Origin: Alphaproteobacteria bacterium | GTDB lineage: Bacteria > Pseudomonadota > Alphaproteobacteria > Rhizobiales > Xanthobacteraceae | Direction: 5' to 3' | DNA length: 43,347 nucleotides | Assembly (NCBI GenBank): GCA_026400395.1 | Contig: JAPLPD010000157.1 | Span: 1 to 43,347, forward strand | Shown: positions 25,436-33,371 of the stretch, piece after piece | How the letters are laid out: each line of letters starts with the position of its first letter | How positions within the stretch are numbered: position 1 is the first letter of the stretch | Position numbers and translations under genes: made by a program | The notes under the pieces: model-generated | What the model was told of the DNA's origin: nothing | What the model saw: the letters and a program-made list of their open reading frames with translations, nothing else | Database searches by the model: none

Positions 25436-26500
25436 TCAGACCTTGAAATACTGCGAGTAGCGGGCCTTGATCTGCTCGCTTTCGCGTTCGACCGCGGCCG
25501 CATCGTCCTTCAGCACCTTGATGTCCTTCATCGGCATGCGGCCGGGCTTGTCCTTGACCAGCCCATGCGCCGAGCGGAGCCCGCCGAGATCGACGTTGAA
25601 CTGCTGGCACTCCGCCGAAAGCATGAAGCTCTGGAACAAGCGCGCCGCATTCGGGTTCGGCGCGCTCTTGAGCACGCCGTTCGGTCCGATGATCAGCGGC
25701 GAGCCTTCGGACGGATAGATCACGTCGACCGGCTTGCCGGTTTCCTTGAGCTGGAACACCCCGTATTCGATGCCGTCGGCCATGATCGCGCGTTCGCCGA
25801 GGGCGAGCTTCTTGGGCGGATCGGAGGCCGACTGCACCTGCATGACGCGCTGCTTGGCGAGCCTCTCAAAATAGTCCCAGCCGACGTCGCGCGCGGTCTG
25901 CTGGGTGGCGGTGAGGATGGTGCCGCTGTAGCCCGGATGCGCCTTGACGATCTTGCCGGCCCATTTCGGATCGAGCAGATCTTTGTAGCTTTTCGGCGCG
26001 TCCTCGGCCTTCACCAGATCGGTGTTGCGCGCCATCACGCAGAGGTAGACGCGATAGCTCGCGAACAGTCCGTCGGGATCCTTGTGCTCGGGTGGATAAT
26101 GTTGAGCGACGTCCTCGGGCACGTAGGGCGCGAGGATGCCCTCGCGTTTCCAGACCACAAAGTGGGCGGCGTCGGACGACTGCACCACGTCGCAGGCGTG
26201 TATATTGCTGCCCCGCTCCTGGGCGATGCGGGTGAACACGCGCTCGGCGCCGGTGCGCTCGGTGCGGACGGCGATCCCGGGGTATTTCGCCTCGAAAGCC
26301 TTGGCGACCTTTTCGGCGAGCGGCAGATCGACCGAGGTGTAATGAACGACCTTGCCTTCCTTCTTCGCAGCCTCGATCAGGGCGGGCGTGACCGCCTCGG
26401 CCGGCGGCGCCGCGGCGCAGATCGGTTCGGCGAACAGGCTGACCGCGGTCAGGGCGGTTCCCGCCTTGAGCACATCGCGCCGCGTGAGTTTGGTTTTCAT
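25436..26500 (-). CDS. ABC transporter substrate-binding protein, paralogue 3 of 4
   Basis: This 354-residue protein has a Tat-type leader LTRRDVLKAG. Its core, VHYTSVDLPLAEKVAKAFEAK and AERVFTRIAQERGSNIHACDVV, shows more substitutions than paralogues 2 and 4. VVQSSDAAHF and VYLCVMARNTDLV differ in the middle lobe, including two extra cysteines, so ligand choice may differ. KAHPGYSGTI and the PNPNAARLFQSF block are shared with the other copies. The C-terminus is RYSQYFKV. The next gene starts 2 bases after its stop, and the upstream paralogue lies 40 bases away, so all four belong to one transcript. Confidence 0.92.
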   Translation of the reverse strand: MKTKLTRRDVLKAGTALTAVSLFAEPICAAAPPAEAVTPALIEAAKKEGKVVHYTSVDLPLAEKVAKAFEAKYPGIAVRTERTGAERVFTRIAQERGSNIHACDVVQSSDAAHFVVWKREGILAPYVPEDVAQHYPPEHKDPDGLFASYRVYLCVMARNTDLVKAEDAPKSYKDLLDPKWAGKIVKAHPGYSGTILTATQQTARDVGWDYFERLAKQRVMQVQSASDPPKKLALGERAIMADGIEYGVFQLKETGKPVDVIYPSEGSPLIIGPNGVLKSAPNPNAARLFQSFMLSAECQQFNVDLGGLRSAHGLVKDKPGRMPMKDIKVLKDDAAAVERESEQIKARYSQYFKV

Positions 26501-26539
26501 CTCTGCTCTTTCGATTGCTGCCGTCGCCCCGACGACGTC

Positions 26540-27601
26540 TCAGACTCCGAAAATCTTGCTGTAGCGCGCCTTGATGTCCTGGGCGTTCTTCTCGACGCCC
26601 GCGGCATCGTCCTTCATCACCTTGATATCCTTTAAGGGCCTACGCCCCGCATGCTCCTTCGCCTGCGGATGAACCGAACGCAACGCGCCCACATCGATCA
26701 CGAGCTGCTGGCATTCCGGCGTGAACATGTAGCTCTGCAGAAGCCGCGCGGCGTTCGGATTGGGCGCGTTCTTGAAGATGGCGTTCGGCCCGACCGCCAT
26801 CGGCGTGCCTTCCGACGGATAGACCACCTCGACCGGCTGGCCGGCCTCCTTGAGTATCAGCGCGTTGTATTCGTTGCCGTCGACCATCACCGCGCGCTCG
26901 CCGAGCGCCAGCTTCTTTGGCGGATCGGTCGACGACTGCACCTGCATGATCTTCTGCTTGGCAAGCTTTTCCAGATAATCCCAGCCTAGATCGCGCGTGA
27001 TCTGGAACGTCGCACTCATGACGTTACCGCTGTATCCCGGATGCGCTTTGACCATCTTGCCCGACCATTTTGGATCGAGCAGATCGGCAAAGCTCTTCGG
27101 CGCGTCCTCGGCCTTCACCAGGGTGGTGTTGTAACCGATTACGCTCAGCCCCACGCGGAAGCTCGCGTAAAGGCCGTCGGCATTCTTGTGCTCGGGGGGA
27201 TAGAACTTCGCCACATCTTCGGGAACGTAAGGCTGCAGGATGCCGTCACGGGTCCATGCGATGAAATGCGCGGCGTCCGAGGAATTGACTACGTCAACGG
27301 CGTAGATGCGGCTGCCGTACTCCTGGCCGACACGCTGGAACACCCGCTCGGCGCCGGTACGCTCGACGCGAACCGCGATGCCCGGGTATTTCGCCTCGAA
27401 CGATTTCGCGATCTTCTCGGCCAGCGGCAGATCGATCGAGGTGTAATAGACGACCTTGCCCTCCTTCTGCGCGGCGGCGATCAGCGCCGGCGTCACCGGC
27501 TCGGCGGCGGGCGCGGCCGCGCGCAGCGGTATCGCCGGCAATGTCAGCGCCAGCGCGGTCGATGCTTTGAGTACATCGCGTCGGGAGAACGTCCGCGGCA
27601 T
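26540..27601 (-). CDS. ABC transporter substrate-binding protein, paralogue 4 of 4
   Basis: This 353-residue protein starts at ATG 27601 just after GAGGAAACG. The leader FSRRDVLKAS is Tat-like and ends near LRAAA. It shares YYTSIDLPLAEKIAKSFEAK and the AERVFQR-GQEY region with paralogue 2, differing mostly in the loop IGYNTTLVKAEDAPKS and in SGNVMSATFQ. It is the first binding-protein gene after the ATPase gene (36-base gap), so the operon order is ATPase, four binding proteins, permease. The C-terminus is RYSKIFGV. Family membership is firm; ligand unknown. Confidence 0.92.
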   Translation of the reverse strand: MPRTFSRRDVLKASTALALTLPAIPLRAAAPAAEPVTPALIAAAQKEGKVVYYTSIDLPLAEKIAKSFEAKYPGIAVRVERTGAERVFQRVGQEYGSRIYAVDVVNSSDAAHFIAWTRDGILQPYVPEDVAKFYPPEHKNADGLYASFRVGLSVIGYNTTLVKAEDAPKSFADLLDPKWSGKMVKAHPGYSGNVMSATFQITRDLGWDYLEKLAKQKIMQVQSSTDPPKKLALGERAVMVDGNEYNALILKEAGQPVEVVYPSEGTPMAVGPNAIFKNAPNPNAARLLQSYMFTPECQQLVIDVGALRSVHPQAKEHAGRRPLKDIKVMKDDAAGVEKNAQDIKARYSKIFGV

Positions 27602-27637
27602 CGTTTCCTCCTTGGTCGTCTGGATGCCGTGTTCGGC

Positions 27638-28699
27638 TTATCCAGCAAGTGCCCGGCAGCGCTCCGCCGGCATCCGAAGCCACACATCGGCTCCCGCGTC
27701 GAAACTGCCATCCGCCTCGGTCACAATGCGCAACTGCGTGCCGTCCGGGGCTTCGACCATATAATCACGGCTCGATCCAAGAAAGACTTGGCGGATCACT
27801 TTGGCCGGAACCACGTTGTCGCGGTCGGCCGGAGCGGTGGCCAGAAGCTGAATCTGATGCTGGCGGATCGATACCGGCGTCATCGCGTTCGGCCGCAGCG
27901 GCTCACCGGTGACGCGCAGCGGGACACCTGCGAACTCGACGCGCGTGTTGTCGAGCGCCTTGCCCTTGAACACGTTGCTCATGCCGATGAAGCGGGCGAC
28001 GAACTCCGAGCGCGGCGTGTCGTAAATTTCCTGGGGCGAGCCGGCCTGCTCGACCTTGCCGAGATTCATAACGCAGATCACATCGGCGGTGGTCATCGCC
28101 TCGGACTGGTCGTGGGTCACATACACGGTGGTGTAGCGGAAGGCGTCGTGCAAACGGCGCACCTCGAAACGCATCTCTTCACGCAGATTGGCGTCCAGGT
28201 TGGACAGCGGCTCGTCGAGCAGCAATGTCTCCGGTTCCACGATCAGCGCGCGGGCGAGCGCGACGCGCTGCTGCTGGCCGCCGGACAATTCTCCTGGATA
28301 GCGCTGGGCCAGCGGGGCGAGCCGCGTGGTGGACAGGATGCCGTCGAGCTTCTGCTTGATGGTTGCGCTGTCGATCTTGCGGAGCTTGAGCCCGTACATG
28401 ATATTCTCGGCCACCGTCATGTGCGGCCAGAGCGCGTAGCTCTGGAAGATCATCGACATGTTGCGCCGCTCGGGCGGCAGCGTTTTCTGCGGCGACGAGA
28501 CAATGCGGTCGCCGACCCGGATTTCACCGGCGGTCGGTTCGACAAAGCCGGCGATCAACCGGAGCGTCGTAGTCTTGCCACAGCCCGACGGCCCGAGCAG
28601 GCAGACCAGCGTGCCGTGCTCGATCGTCATGGATACGTCATCGACGACGGCCAGCGGCCCGTACTTTTTCGTCAACCCGCGCAGTTCGACCGACGCCAC
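27638..28699 (-). CDS. ABC transporter ATP-binding protein (iron/spermidine/thiamine-type importer)
   Basis: The start is taken as GTG 28699, eight bases after GAGAGG, giving 353 residues; the long open frame upstream is not coding. Walker A is GPSGCGKTT (36-44), the Q-loop is FQSYALWPHMTV, the signature LSGGQQQRVALARAL lies near 135, Walker B is LLLDEPLSNLD and the H-loop is VYVTHDQSEAM. After residue about 240 comes a TOBE-type regulatory domain, as in PotA/FbpC relatives. It energises the importer made with the fused permease and four binding proteins downstream. A crotonase-fold gene precedes it by 112 bases in the same orientation. Confidence 0.95.
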   Translation of the reverse strand: MASVELRGLTKKYGPLAVVDDVSMTIEHGTLVCLLGPSGCGKTTTLRLIAGFVEPTAGEIRVGDRIVSSPQKTLPPERRNMSMIFQSYALWPHMTVAENIMYGLKLRKIDSATIKQKLDGILSTTRLAPLAQRYPGELSGGQQQRVALARALIVEPETLLLDEPLSNLDANLREEMRFEVRRLHDAFRYTTVYVTHDQSEAMTTADVICVMNLGKVEQAGSPQEIYDTPRSEFVARFIGMSNVFKGKALDNTRVEFAGVPLRVTGEPLRPNAMTPVSIRQHQIQLLATAPADRDNVVPAKVIRQVFLGSSRDYMVEAPDGTQLRIVTEADGSFDAGADVWLRMPAERCRALAG

Positions 28700-28811
28700 C
28701 GGATTTCCTCTCAAACACGTTTTTTTATCGACACGACAATTCCCGAACGCCGCTGCCGGCGTCAGAAGATCGCTCATTCCGTATGAACACCGGAACCGGT
28801 CGAGGCTTCCC

Positions 28812-29624
28812 TCAGCGCCCGGTGAAGACCGGCTTCCGTTTTTCCATGAAAGCCTTGCGGCCTTCCTCATAGTCGCGGCTTTTGAAGCAGGCGTCCACCG
28901 CGGCTTGCGCCCGGTTGAGATCACGCTTGCCCTCGTCCTTCATCATCTCGCTGACCACCGCCTTGACCGCCTTGATGGTCAACGGCGCGTTCCCAGCGAT
29001 CATGTCGGCGTAGCCCTTCACGAAGCTTTCCAATTCTCCGTCAGGAACCACCCGATTCACGAGGCCCATCGTCAGCGCCTCGGCTGCGGTGAATTGACGC
29101 GCCGTATAGAAAATCTCCATGGCGAACGACGGTCCGACCACATCGACCAGCCGTTTCAGGCCCGGATAGGCGTAGCCGAGACCGAGCTTGGCCGCGGGAA
29201 CTGCGAAGGTCGATTTCTCGGTGGCAATCCGGATATCGCAGCATGTTGCGAGCCCCATGCCGCCGCCGATGCAATAGCCGCGGATCATAGCGATGACCGG
29301 CTTCGGGAACTCGTGGAAGGCGGCGTAGCTCTTTTCGACGACCTTGTTGTAATGCGCGACCGCGTCCTCGTTGGAACGCTCCTTCTCGAAACGCGAGATG
29401 TCGGCGCCGGACACGAAAGCCTTGCCGCCGTTGCCGGTGACCACCACCACCTTGATGTTGTCGTCGGTGCGGAAGTCGTTGAGCATCTCGCCCGCCGCCT
29501 GCCACATGTCGAGCGATACCGCGTTGTGACGCTCGGGATTGTTGAAGATCACGTAGCCGACGCTCCCCTCCTTGCGGGAGAGCATCTTGTCGGTCTGCGG
29601 CGCGGCAACAGCGGCTTGGCTCAT
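28812..29624 (-). CDS. enoyl-CoA hydratase/isomerase (crotonase) family protein
   Basis: This 270-residue protein has the crotonase fold. The oxyanion-hole stretches are FVSGADI near residue 71 and GYCIGGGMGLATCCDIRIA near 117-134, and the C-terminus ending EGRKAFMEKRKPVF is typical. Aligned on rat mitochondrial hydratase, the two catalytic glutamates are replaced: Glu144 by Gly124 (GGMGLA) and Glu164 by Ala144 (AVPAAKLG). Simple hydration by the textbook mechanism is therefore unlikely. Isomerase, decarboxylase, hydrolase or ring-cleaving activities are known in the family without that pair. The gene is 30 bases downstream of the CaiB/BaiF CoA-transferase gene, which could supply its CoA-ester substrate. 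Confidence 0.9.
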   Translation of the reverse strand: MSQAAVAAPQTDKMLSRKEGSVGYVIFNNPERHNAVSLDMWQAAGEMLNDFRTDDNIKVVVVTGNGGKAFVSGADISRFEKERSNEDAVAHYNKVVEKSYAAFHEFPKPVIAMIRGYCIGGGMGLATCCDIRIATEKSTFAVPAAKLGLGYAYPGLKRLVDVVGPSFAMEIFYTARQFTAAEALTMGLVNRVVPDGELESFVKGYADMIAGNAPLTIKAVKAVVSEMMKDEGKRDLNRAQAAVDACFKSRDYEEGRKAFMEKRKPVFTGR

Positions 29625-29654
29625 AACGGCGTCTCCCGATTCATCAATCTGCGA

Positions 29655-30848
29655 TCAAAGCGCGTTGGCCTTGCGCAAAGCGGCGATTTCCTTGGGCTTG
29701 AATCCGAACTCCTTCAGCACTTCGTTGGTGTGCTGGCCGAGTTCCGGCGGCGGAGCCGCGATTTTGTTCTTGGTCCGCGACATCTTGAACGGCTGACCGA
29801 CCACGTTGAGCATCGACTTGTCCTTCTTCTTGACGCTCTGCGCGATGCCAAGGTGCTTGACCTGCGGATCGGCGAACACCTGGTCGATGCTGTAGATCGG
29901 ACCGGCCGGCACGCCGGCCTTGTTGAAGATATCGATCCAATCGGCGCTACTCTTGTGCTGCGTGTAGGTGCCGATTTCCTCGTTCAGCGCCTTCCGATTT
30001 TCCGAGCGCGCCTTGGCGCTCTGGTACTCCGGCTTCTTGATCATCGCCTCGGCGCCGAGCGCGCGGCAGAACCGCTCCCAGATCGCGCCGCCGGTGGTGG
30101 CGATGTTGATATGGCCGTCGGTGGTCTTGAAAACACCGGTCGGGATCGAAGTCGGATGATCGTTGCCCGCCTGCTTGGCAACCTCCTTGGCAATCAGCCA
30201 GCGCGCCGCCTGGAAGTCGAGCATGAAAATCTGCGCCTGCAAGAGCGACGTCTCGACATGCTGACCCCTCTTCGAAGTCTCGCGCTCCAGCAACGCGGTC
30301 ATGATGCCGATCGAGCAGAACAAGCCGGCCGTGAGATCGGCGACCGGGATGCCGACGCGCACCGGGCCCTGCCCCGGCAAGCCGGTGATCGACATCAGCC
30401 CGCCCATTCCTTGCGCGATCTGATCGAAGCCCGGGCGGTTCTCGTAGGGCCCGTCCTGGCCGAAGCCGGAAATGCTGCCGTAGACGATGCGAGGATTGAC
30501 CTTCTTCAGATCCTTGTAGTCGATGCCGAGCCTACGCTTCACGTCCGGGCGGAAGTTTTCGACCACGACGTCGGCCTTCTTCACCATTTTGAGGAACGCC
30601 GCACGGCCTTCCTTGGACTTCAGGTTGAGCGTCATGCTCCGCTTGTTGCGGTGCAGGTTCTGGAAGTCGAAGCCCTCGCGCGGGCCGCCCGGGGCGTCGC
30701 CGCCCTTTTCGTCCGGCGGCATCTCGATCTTGATGACGTTGGCGCCCCAGTCGGCCAGTTGCCGCACGCAGGTCGGCCCCGAACGCACGCGCGTCAGGTC
30801 GAGCACGGTGAAACGCGCAAGGGCTTGGGATGCCTTAGGAATAGCCAT
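29655..30848 (-). CDS. CaiB/BaiF family III CoA-transferase
   Basis: This 397-residue protein opens with FTVLDLTRVRSGPTCVRQLADWGANVIKIE and has NFRPDVKRRLGIDYKDL near 100, SISGFGQDGPYENRPGFDQIAQGMGGLMS near 130 and GIPVADLTAGLF near 170. The aspartate in VADLTAG matches the nucleophile that forms the acyl-CoA intermediate in formyl-CoA and related transferases. It moves CoA between two carboxylic acids, so it probably activates the compound imported or produced nearby. It is the first gene of the long minus-strand run, with 148 bases of divergent spacer before a plus-strand Bug receptor gene. The acid it activates is unknown. Confidence 0.93.
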   Translation of the reverse strand: MAIPKASQALARFTVLDLTRVRSGPTCVRQLADWGANVIKIEMPPDEKGGDAPGGPREGFDFQNLHRNKRSMTLNLKSKEGRAAFLKMVKKADVVVENFRPDVKRRLGIDYKDLKKVNPRIVYGSISGFGQDGPYENRPGFDQIAQGMGGLMSITGLPGQGPVRVGIPVADLTAGLFCSIGIMTALLERETSKRGQHVETSLLQAQIFMLDFQAARWLIAKEVAKQAGNDHPTSIPTGVFKTTDGHINIATTGGAIWERFCRALGAEAMIKKPEYQSAKARSENRKALNEEIGTYTQHKSSADWIDIFNKAGVPAGPIYSIDQVFADPQVKHLGIAQSVKKKDKSMLNVVGQPFKMSRTKNKIAAPPPELGQHTNEVLKEFGFKPKEIAALRKANAL

Positions 30849-30996
30849 TTGAAACTCACCCGGCGGGGTTGCTGATCGGCCCCGACATTCCCCGATAAAC
30901 CATGCGTTGTCTACGGCTCACTGCGGCGTTCGCGCCATTGCCTACGCACTTTCGGTTCCCGTAGAATTGCAGGCCGGATTGCCCTAGGAGATGTTC

Positions 30997-31956
30997 ATGA
31001 CGCAGCTTCGCGCGGCAATAGCGCTGATCGGCGCTCTCACGATTAGCGCTCCGGCCGCCGCAGACGAATGGCCCTCGCGGCCGGTGCGGATGGTCAACAC
31101 CTTCGCCGCCGGCGGCACCGCCGACGTACTGACCCGGCTGGTTGCCGATCAGCTTTCGGCCACCTTCAAGCAGCAATTCTTCGTCGAGACGCGGGCCGGC
31201 GCGGCCGGCACCATCGGGGTGAAGTCGGTCGTCGATTCGCCCCCCGACGGCTACAACTTCGCGCTGACCAACATCACCCACCTGGTGCTGGCGCCGATCA
31301 GCAATCCGAAGCTCGGCTACGATCCCAAACGCGATCTCACCAACATCGGCTATGTCGCCGGCTCGCCGATCATGATCTCGGTCAATGCCGGCAGCAGCAT
31401 CAAGACGCTGGCGGATTTCATCGAGCAGGGCCGCACCAAGGCGCTGAGCTATTCCTCCTCGGGGGTCGGCAGTTCAGGGCAGCTGGTGGCTGAGGATTTC
31501 GCCAAGAAGGCCGGCCTCAAGATCGAGCACGTACCCTACAAGGGCGCGTCGCAGGGCCTGACCGATCTGATCGGCGGGCATATCGTGTTCTCGGCGCAGA
31601 CCGTGTCGTCGACCGCGGCCATGGTGCGCGGCGGCCAGCTTCGCGCCATCGCCCATTCCAACGCCACCCGCATGCCCGACTTCGCCGATGTGCCGACATT
31701 CAAGGAGGCCGGCTACGACGTGGTCGCCACCACCTGGTTCACGATCTCCGGACCCGCCCAACTGCCGAAGGACCTTACTGACAAGGTCAACCGCGAGATC
31801 GCCCGCGCGGTCGCCAACCCGGAGGTGCAGCAGCGGCTGCGTCAGGATGGCCTGATCGCGCAGACCATGTCGCCGGAGGAACTGTCGCGATACATCGACG
31901 CCGAAACTGCCCGCTGGCGGCCGGTGCTCGACCAGCTTGGGCTAATCGGAAAATAG
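30997..31956 (+). CDS. Bug/TctC-type periplasmic binding protein
   Basis: ATG 30997 is preferred because AGGAG lies six bases upstream; the ATG at 30991 touches that site. The product is 319 residues with a signal peptide ending APAAADEWPSR. Family landmarks are RPVRMVNTFAAGGTADVLTRLVADQL near residue 28, ETRAGAAGTIG near 63, DSPPDGYNFALTN near 80 and VPYKGASQGLTDLIGGHI near 170. It binds an organic acid in the periplasm. No TctA/TctB genes are present. The stop codon abuts the stop of the convergent TusA gene. It is transcribed divergently from the CaiB gene, so both may respond to the same substrate. Confidence 0.92.
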   Translation: MTQLRAAIALIGALTISAPAAADEWPSRPVRMVNTFAAGGTADVLTRLVADQLSATFKQQFFVETRAGAAGTIGVKSVVDSPPDGYNFALTNITHLVLAPISNPKLGYDPKRDLTNIGYVAGSPIMISVNAGSSIKTLADFIEQGRTKALSYSSSGVGSSGQLVAEDFAKKAGLKIEHVPYKGASQGLTDLIGGHIVFSAQTVSSTAAMVRGGQLRAIAHSNATRMPDFADVPTFKEAGYDVVATTWFTISGPAQLPKDLTDKVNREIARAVANPEVQQRLRQDGLIAQTMSPEELSRYIDAETARWRPVLDQLGLIGK

Positions 31957-32181
31957 TCAGGACTTCCGGATCCGAAACGTCAGCACCCGGCCCTTCTTGC
32001 CGCTCGCCTCAATGCTGTCGCCGGTCTCGCGGACCAGATTCGGAATGTCGATCGTTGCCAGTGGATCGGTGCATTCGATCTCCAGCACGTCGCCCACCGC
32101 CATGCGGCTCAGCAGCTTGCGCGCCTTGAGCGCCGGCAGCGGGCATTTCAGCCCACGCATGTTGACCTTGGATTCGCTCAT
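31957..32181 (-). CDS. tusA: TusA/SirA-type sulfur carrier protein
   Basis: The start is ATG 32181, giving 74 residues, the family norm. The motif C13-P-L-P in MRGLKCPLPALKARK holds the sulfur-accepting cysteine; the second half VLEIECTDPLATIDIPNL completes the small alpha/beta fold. TusA proteins shuttle persulfide sulfur to tRNA thiolation, molybdenum cofactor synthesis and formate dehydrogenase maturation. It lies 68 bases from the divergent MoeA-like gene, and FdhD, the sulfurtransferase for formate dehydrogenase, is encoded 6.6 kb away in the same cofactor region, so a role in Moco sulfuration is plausible. It is convergent with the Bug gene. Confidence 0.9.
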   Translation of the reverse strand: MSESKVNMRGLKCPLPALKARKLLSRMAVGDVLEIECTDPLATIDIPNLVRETGDSIEASGKKGRVLTFRIRKS

Positions 32182-32249
32182 CCATTCAATCGCTTTGCCG
32201 TGACAGCGCGAGACTGGACACCCCGGCCGGATCACGTCAAGTTCCCCGG

Positions 32250-33371
32250 ATGGTTGCCGATTCCGATATCCAGCGGATCGCGCGGCTCACCCCGCTCGCC
32301 GACGTCCTGGCCAGCTTCGATCTTTCGATCGGGCCGATCGAGCCGCGCGAGGAGGCCATGCCGAAGGCGCTCGGCCTCACGCTCGCCGCCAGCGCGGTGA
32401 TCTCCGAGGGCCAACCCCGCGCGGCTCTCGCGTTGCGCGACGGCTATGCCGTGCGCGCGGAAGCGACGCTCGATGCCTCATCTTATGCCCCGGCGCCGCT
32501 ATCGCCCGCTCCGCCACAGGTCAGCACCGGCGATGCGATGCCCGCGGACACCGACGCGGTCGCCACGCTCGACGCGGTGCAGATGCGCGGCGCGCTGGCC
32601 GAAGCGCTGGCCGCGGTCGCACCCGGCGAAGGCGTGCTGGCGCCGGACGCCGATGCCGCCGCCGGACTTCAGTTGCGACTGGCCGGCGGGCGTCTGCGGC
32701 GGATCGATATCGCGCTGCTGACCGCGCTTGGCATCGAGCGCGTGCTGATCCGCCAACCGCGTGTGCGCGTGGTCGCTGTCGGCACTGGCGCAGTCATCAG
32801 TGGCGCCGCTACGCTGATCGCCAGCGCCATCGACGGCGAAAGCGGCCTCGCGTTGAGCGGCAGCGGTACGCTCGAAGCCGGGCTGCGCGACGACAGCGCC
32901 GACAGCGCCGACATGGTCGTCGCCATCGGCGGCACCGGCAGCGGACGCAATGACGAAAGCGTGCGCACGCTCGCACGCATCGGCCAGGTCGCCTTCCACG
33001 GCATCGGCATTACGCCGGGCGAAACCACCGCGCTGGGATTCGTGGACGGGCGGCCGGTGCTGCTGCTGCCGGGGCGGATCGACGCTGCATTGGCCGGCTG
33101 GCTCACCGTCGGCCGCCGCATGCTGGCGCGCCGCGCCTTCCGCCTGATCGAAGAGCAGCCGTTCGCCGCCGAACTCGCGCGCAAGATCGCCTCCCCGCTT
33201 GGCCTCGCCGAAGTCGTCGCGGTGCGCCGCCGCCTCGGCAAGGTCGAACCGGTCGCGCAAGGTTATCTGTCGATGCAGGCGCTGGCCTGCGCCGAGGGCT
33301 GGATTCTCATTCCCGCCGACAGCGAGGGCCACGCGCCCGGCTCGCGCGTCGTGGTGAGACCGTGGCCATGA
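32250..33371 (+). CDS. divergent MoeA-like molybdopterin-binding protein
   Basis: This 373-residue protein overlaps the next gene by ATGA at 33368-33371. A MoeA-like layout is seen: an N-terminal block with LRDGYAVRAE near residue 65, a central MogA-like domain with RVRVVAVGTGAVISG near 172, and a C-terminal barrel. The active-site motif GGxSxGxxD of canonical MoeA is changed to GGTGSGRND at 227, and LPGNPVA becomes LPGRIDAA. It probably cannot do standard Mo insertion alone. It may act with the MoeA-PBP fusion with which it is translationally coupled, for example as a structural or regulatory subunit. The family link is a judgement from layout and motifs. Confidence 0.72.
   Translation: MVADSDIQRIARLTPLADVLASFDLSIGPIEPREEAMPKALGLTLAASAVISEGQPRAALALRDGYAVRAEATLDASSYAPAPLSPAPPQVSTGDAMPADTDAVATLDAVQMRGALAEALAAVAPGEGVLAPDADAAAGLQLRLAGGRLRRIDIALLTALGIERVLIRQPRVRVVAVGTGAVISGAATLIASAIDGESGLALSGSGTLEAGLRDDSADSADMVVAIGGTGSGRNDESVRTLARIGQVAFHGIGITPGETTALGFVDGRPVLLLPGRIDAALAGWLTVGRRMLARRAFRLIEEQPFAAELARKIASPLGLAEVVAVRRRLGKVEPVAQGYLSMQALACAEGWILIPADSEGHAPGSRVVVRPWP

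Noticed and set aside
28700-28811. ACGCC/GGCGT hairpin between crotonase and ATPase genes as terminator
   Set aside because: Only a 5-bp stem and no T tract follows on the minus strand.
28458-30875. 805-codon plus-strand open frame
   Set aside because: Antisense to the ATPase, crotonase and CaiB genes, all with clear motifs; no recognisable domain in the frame itself.
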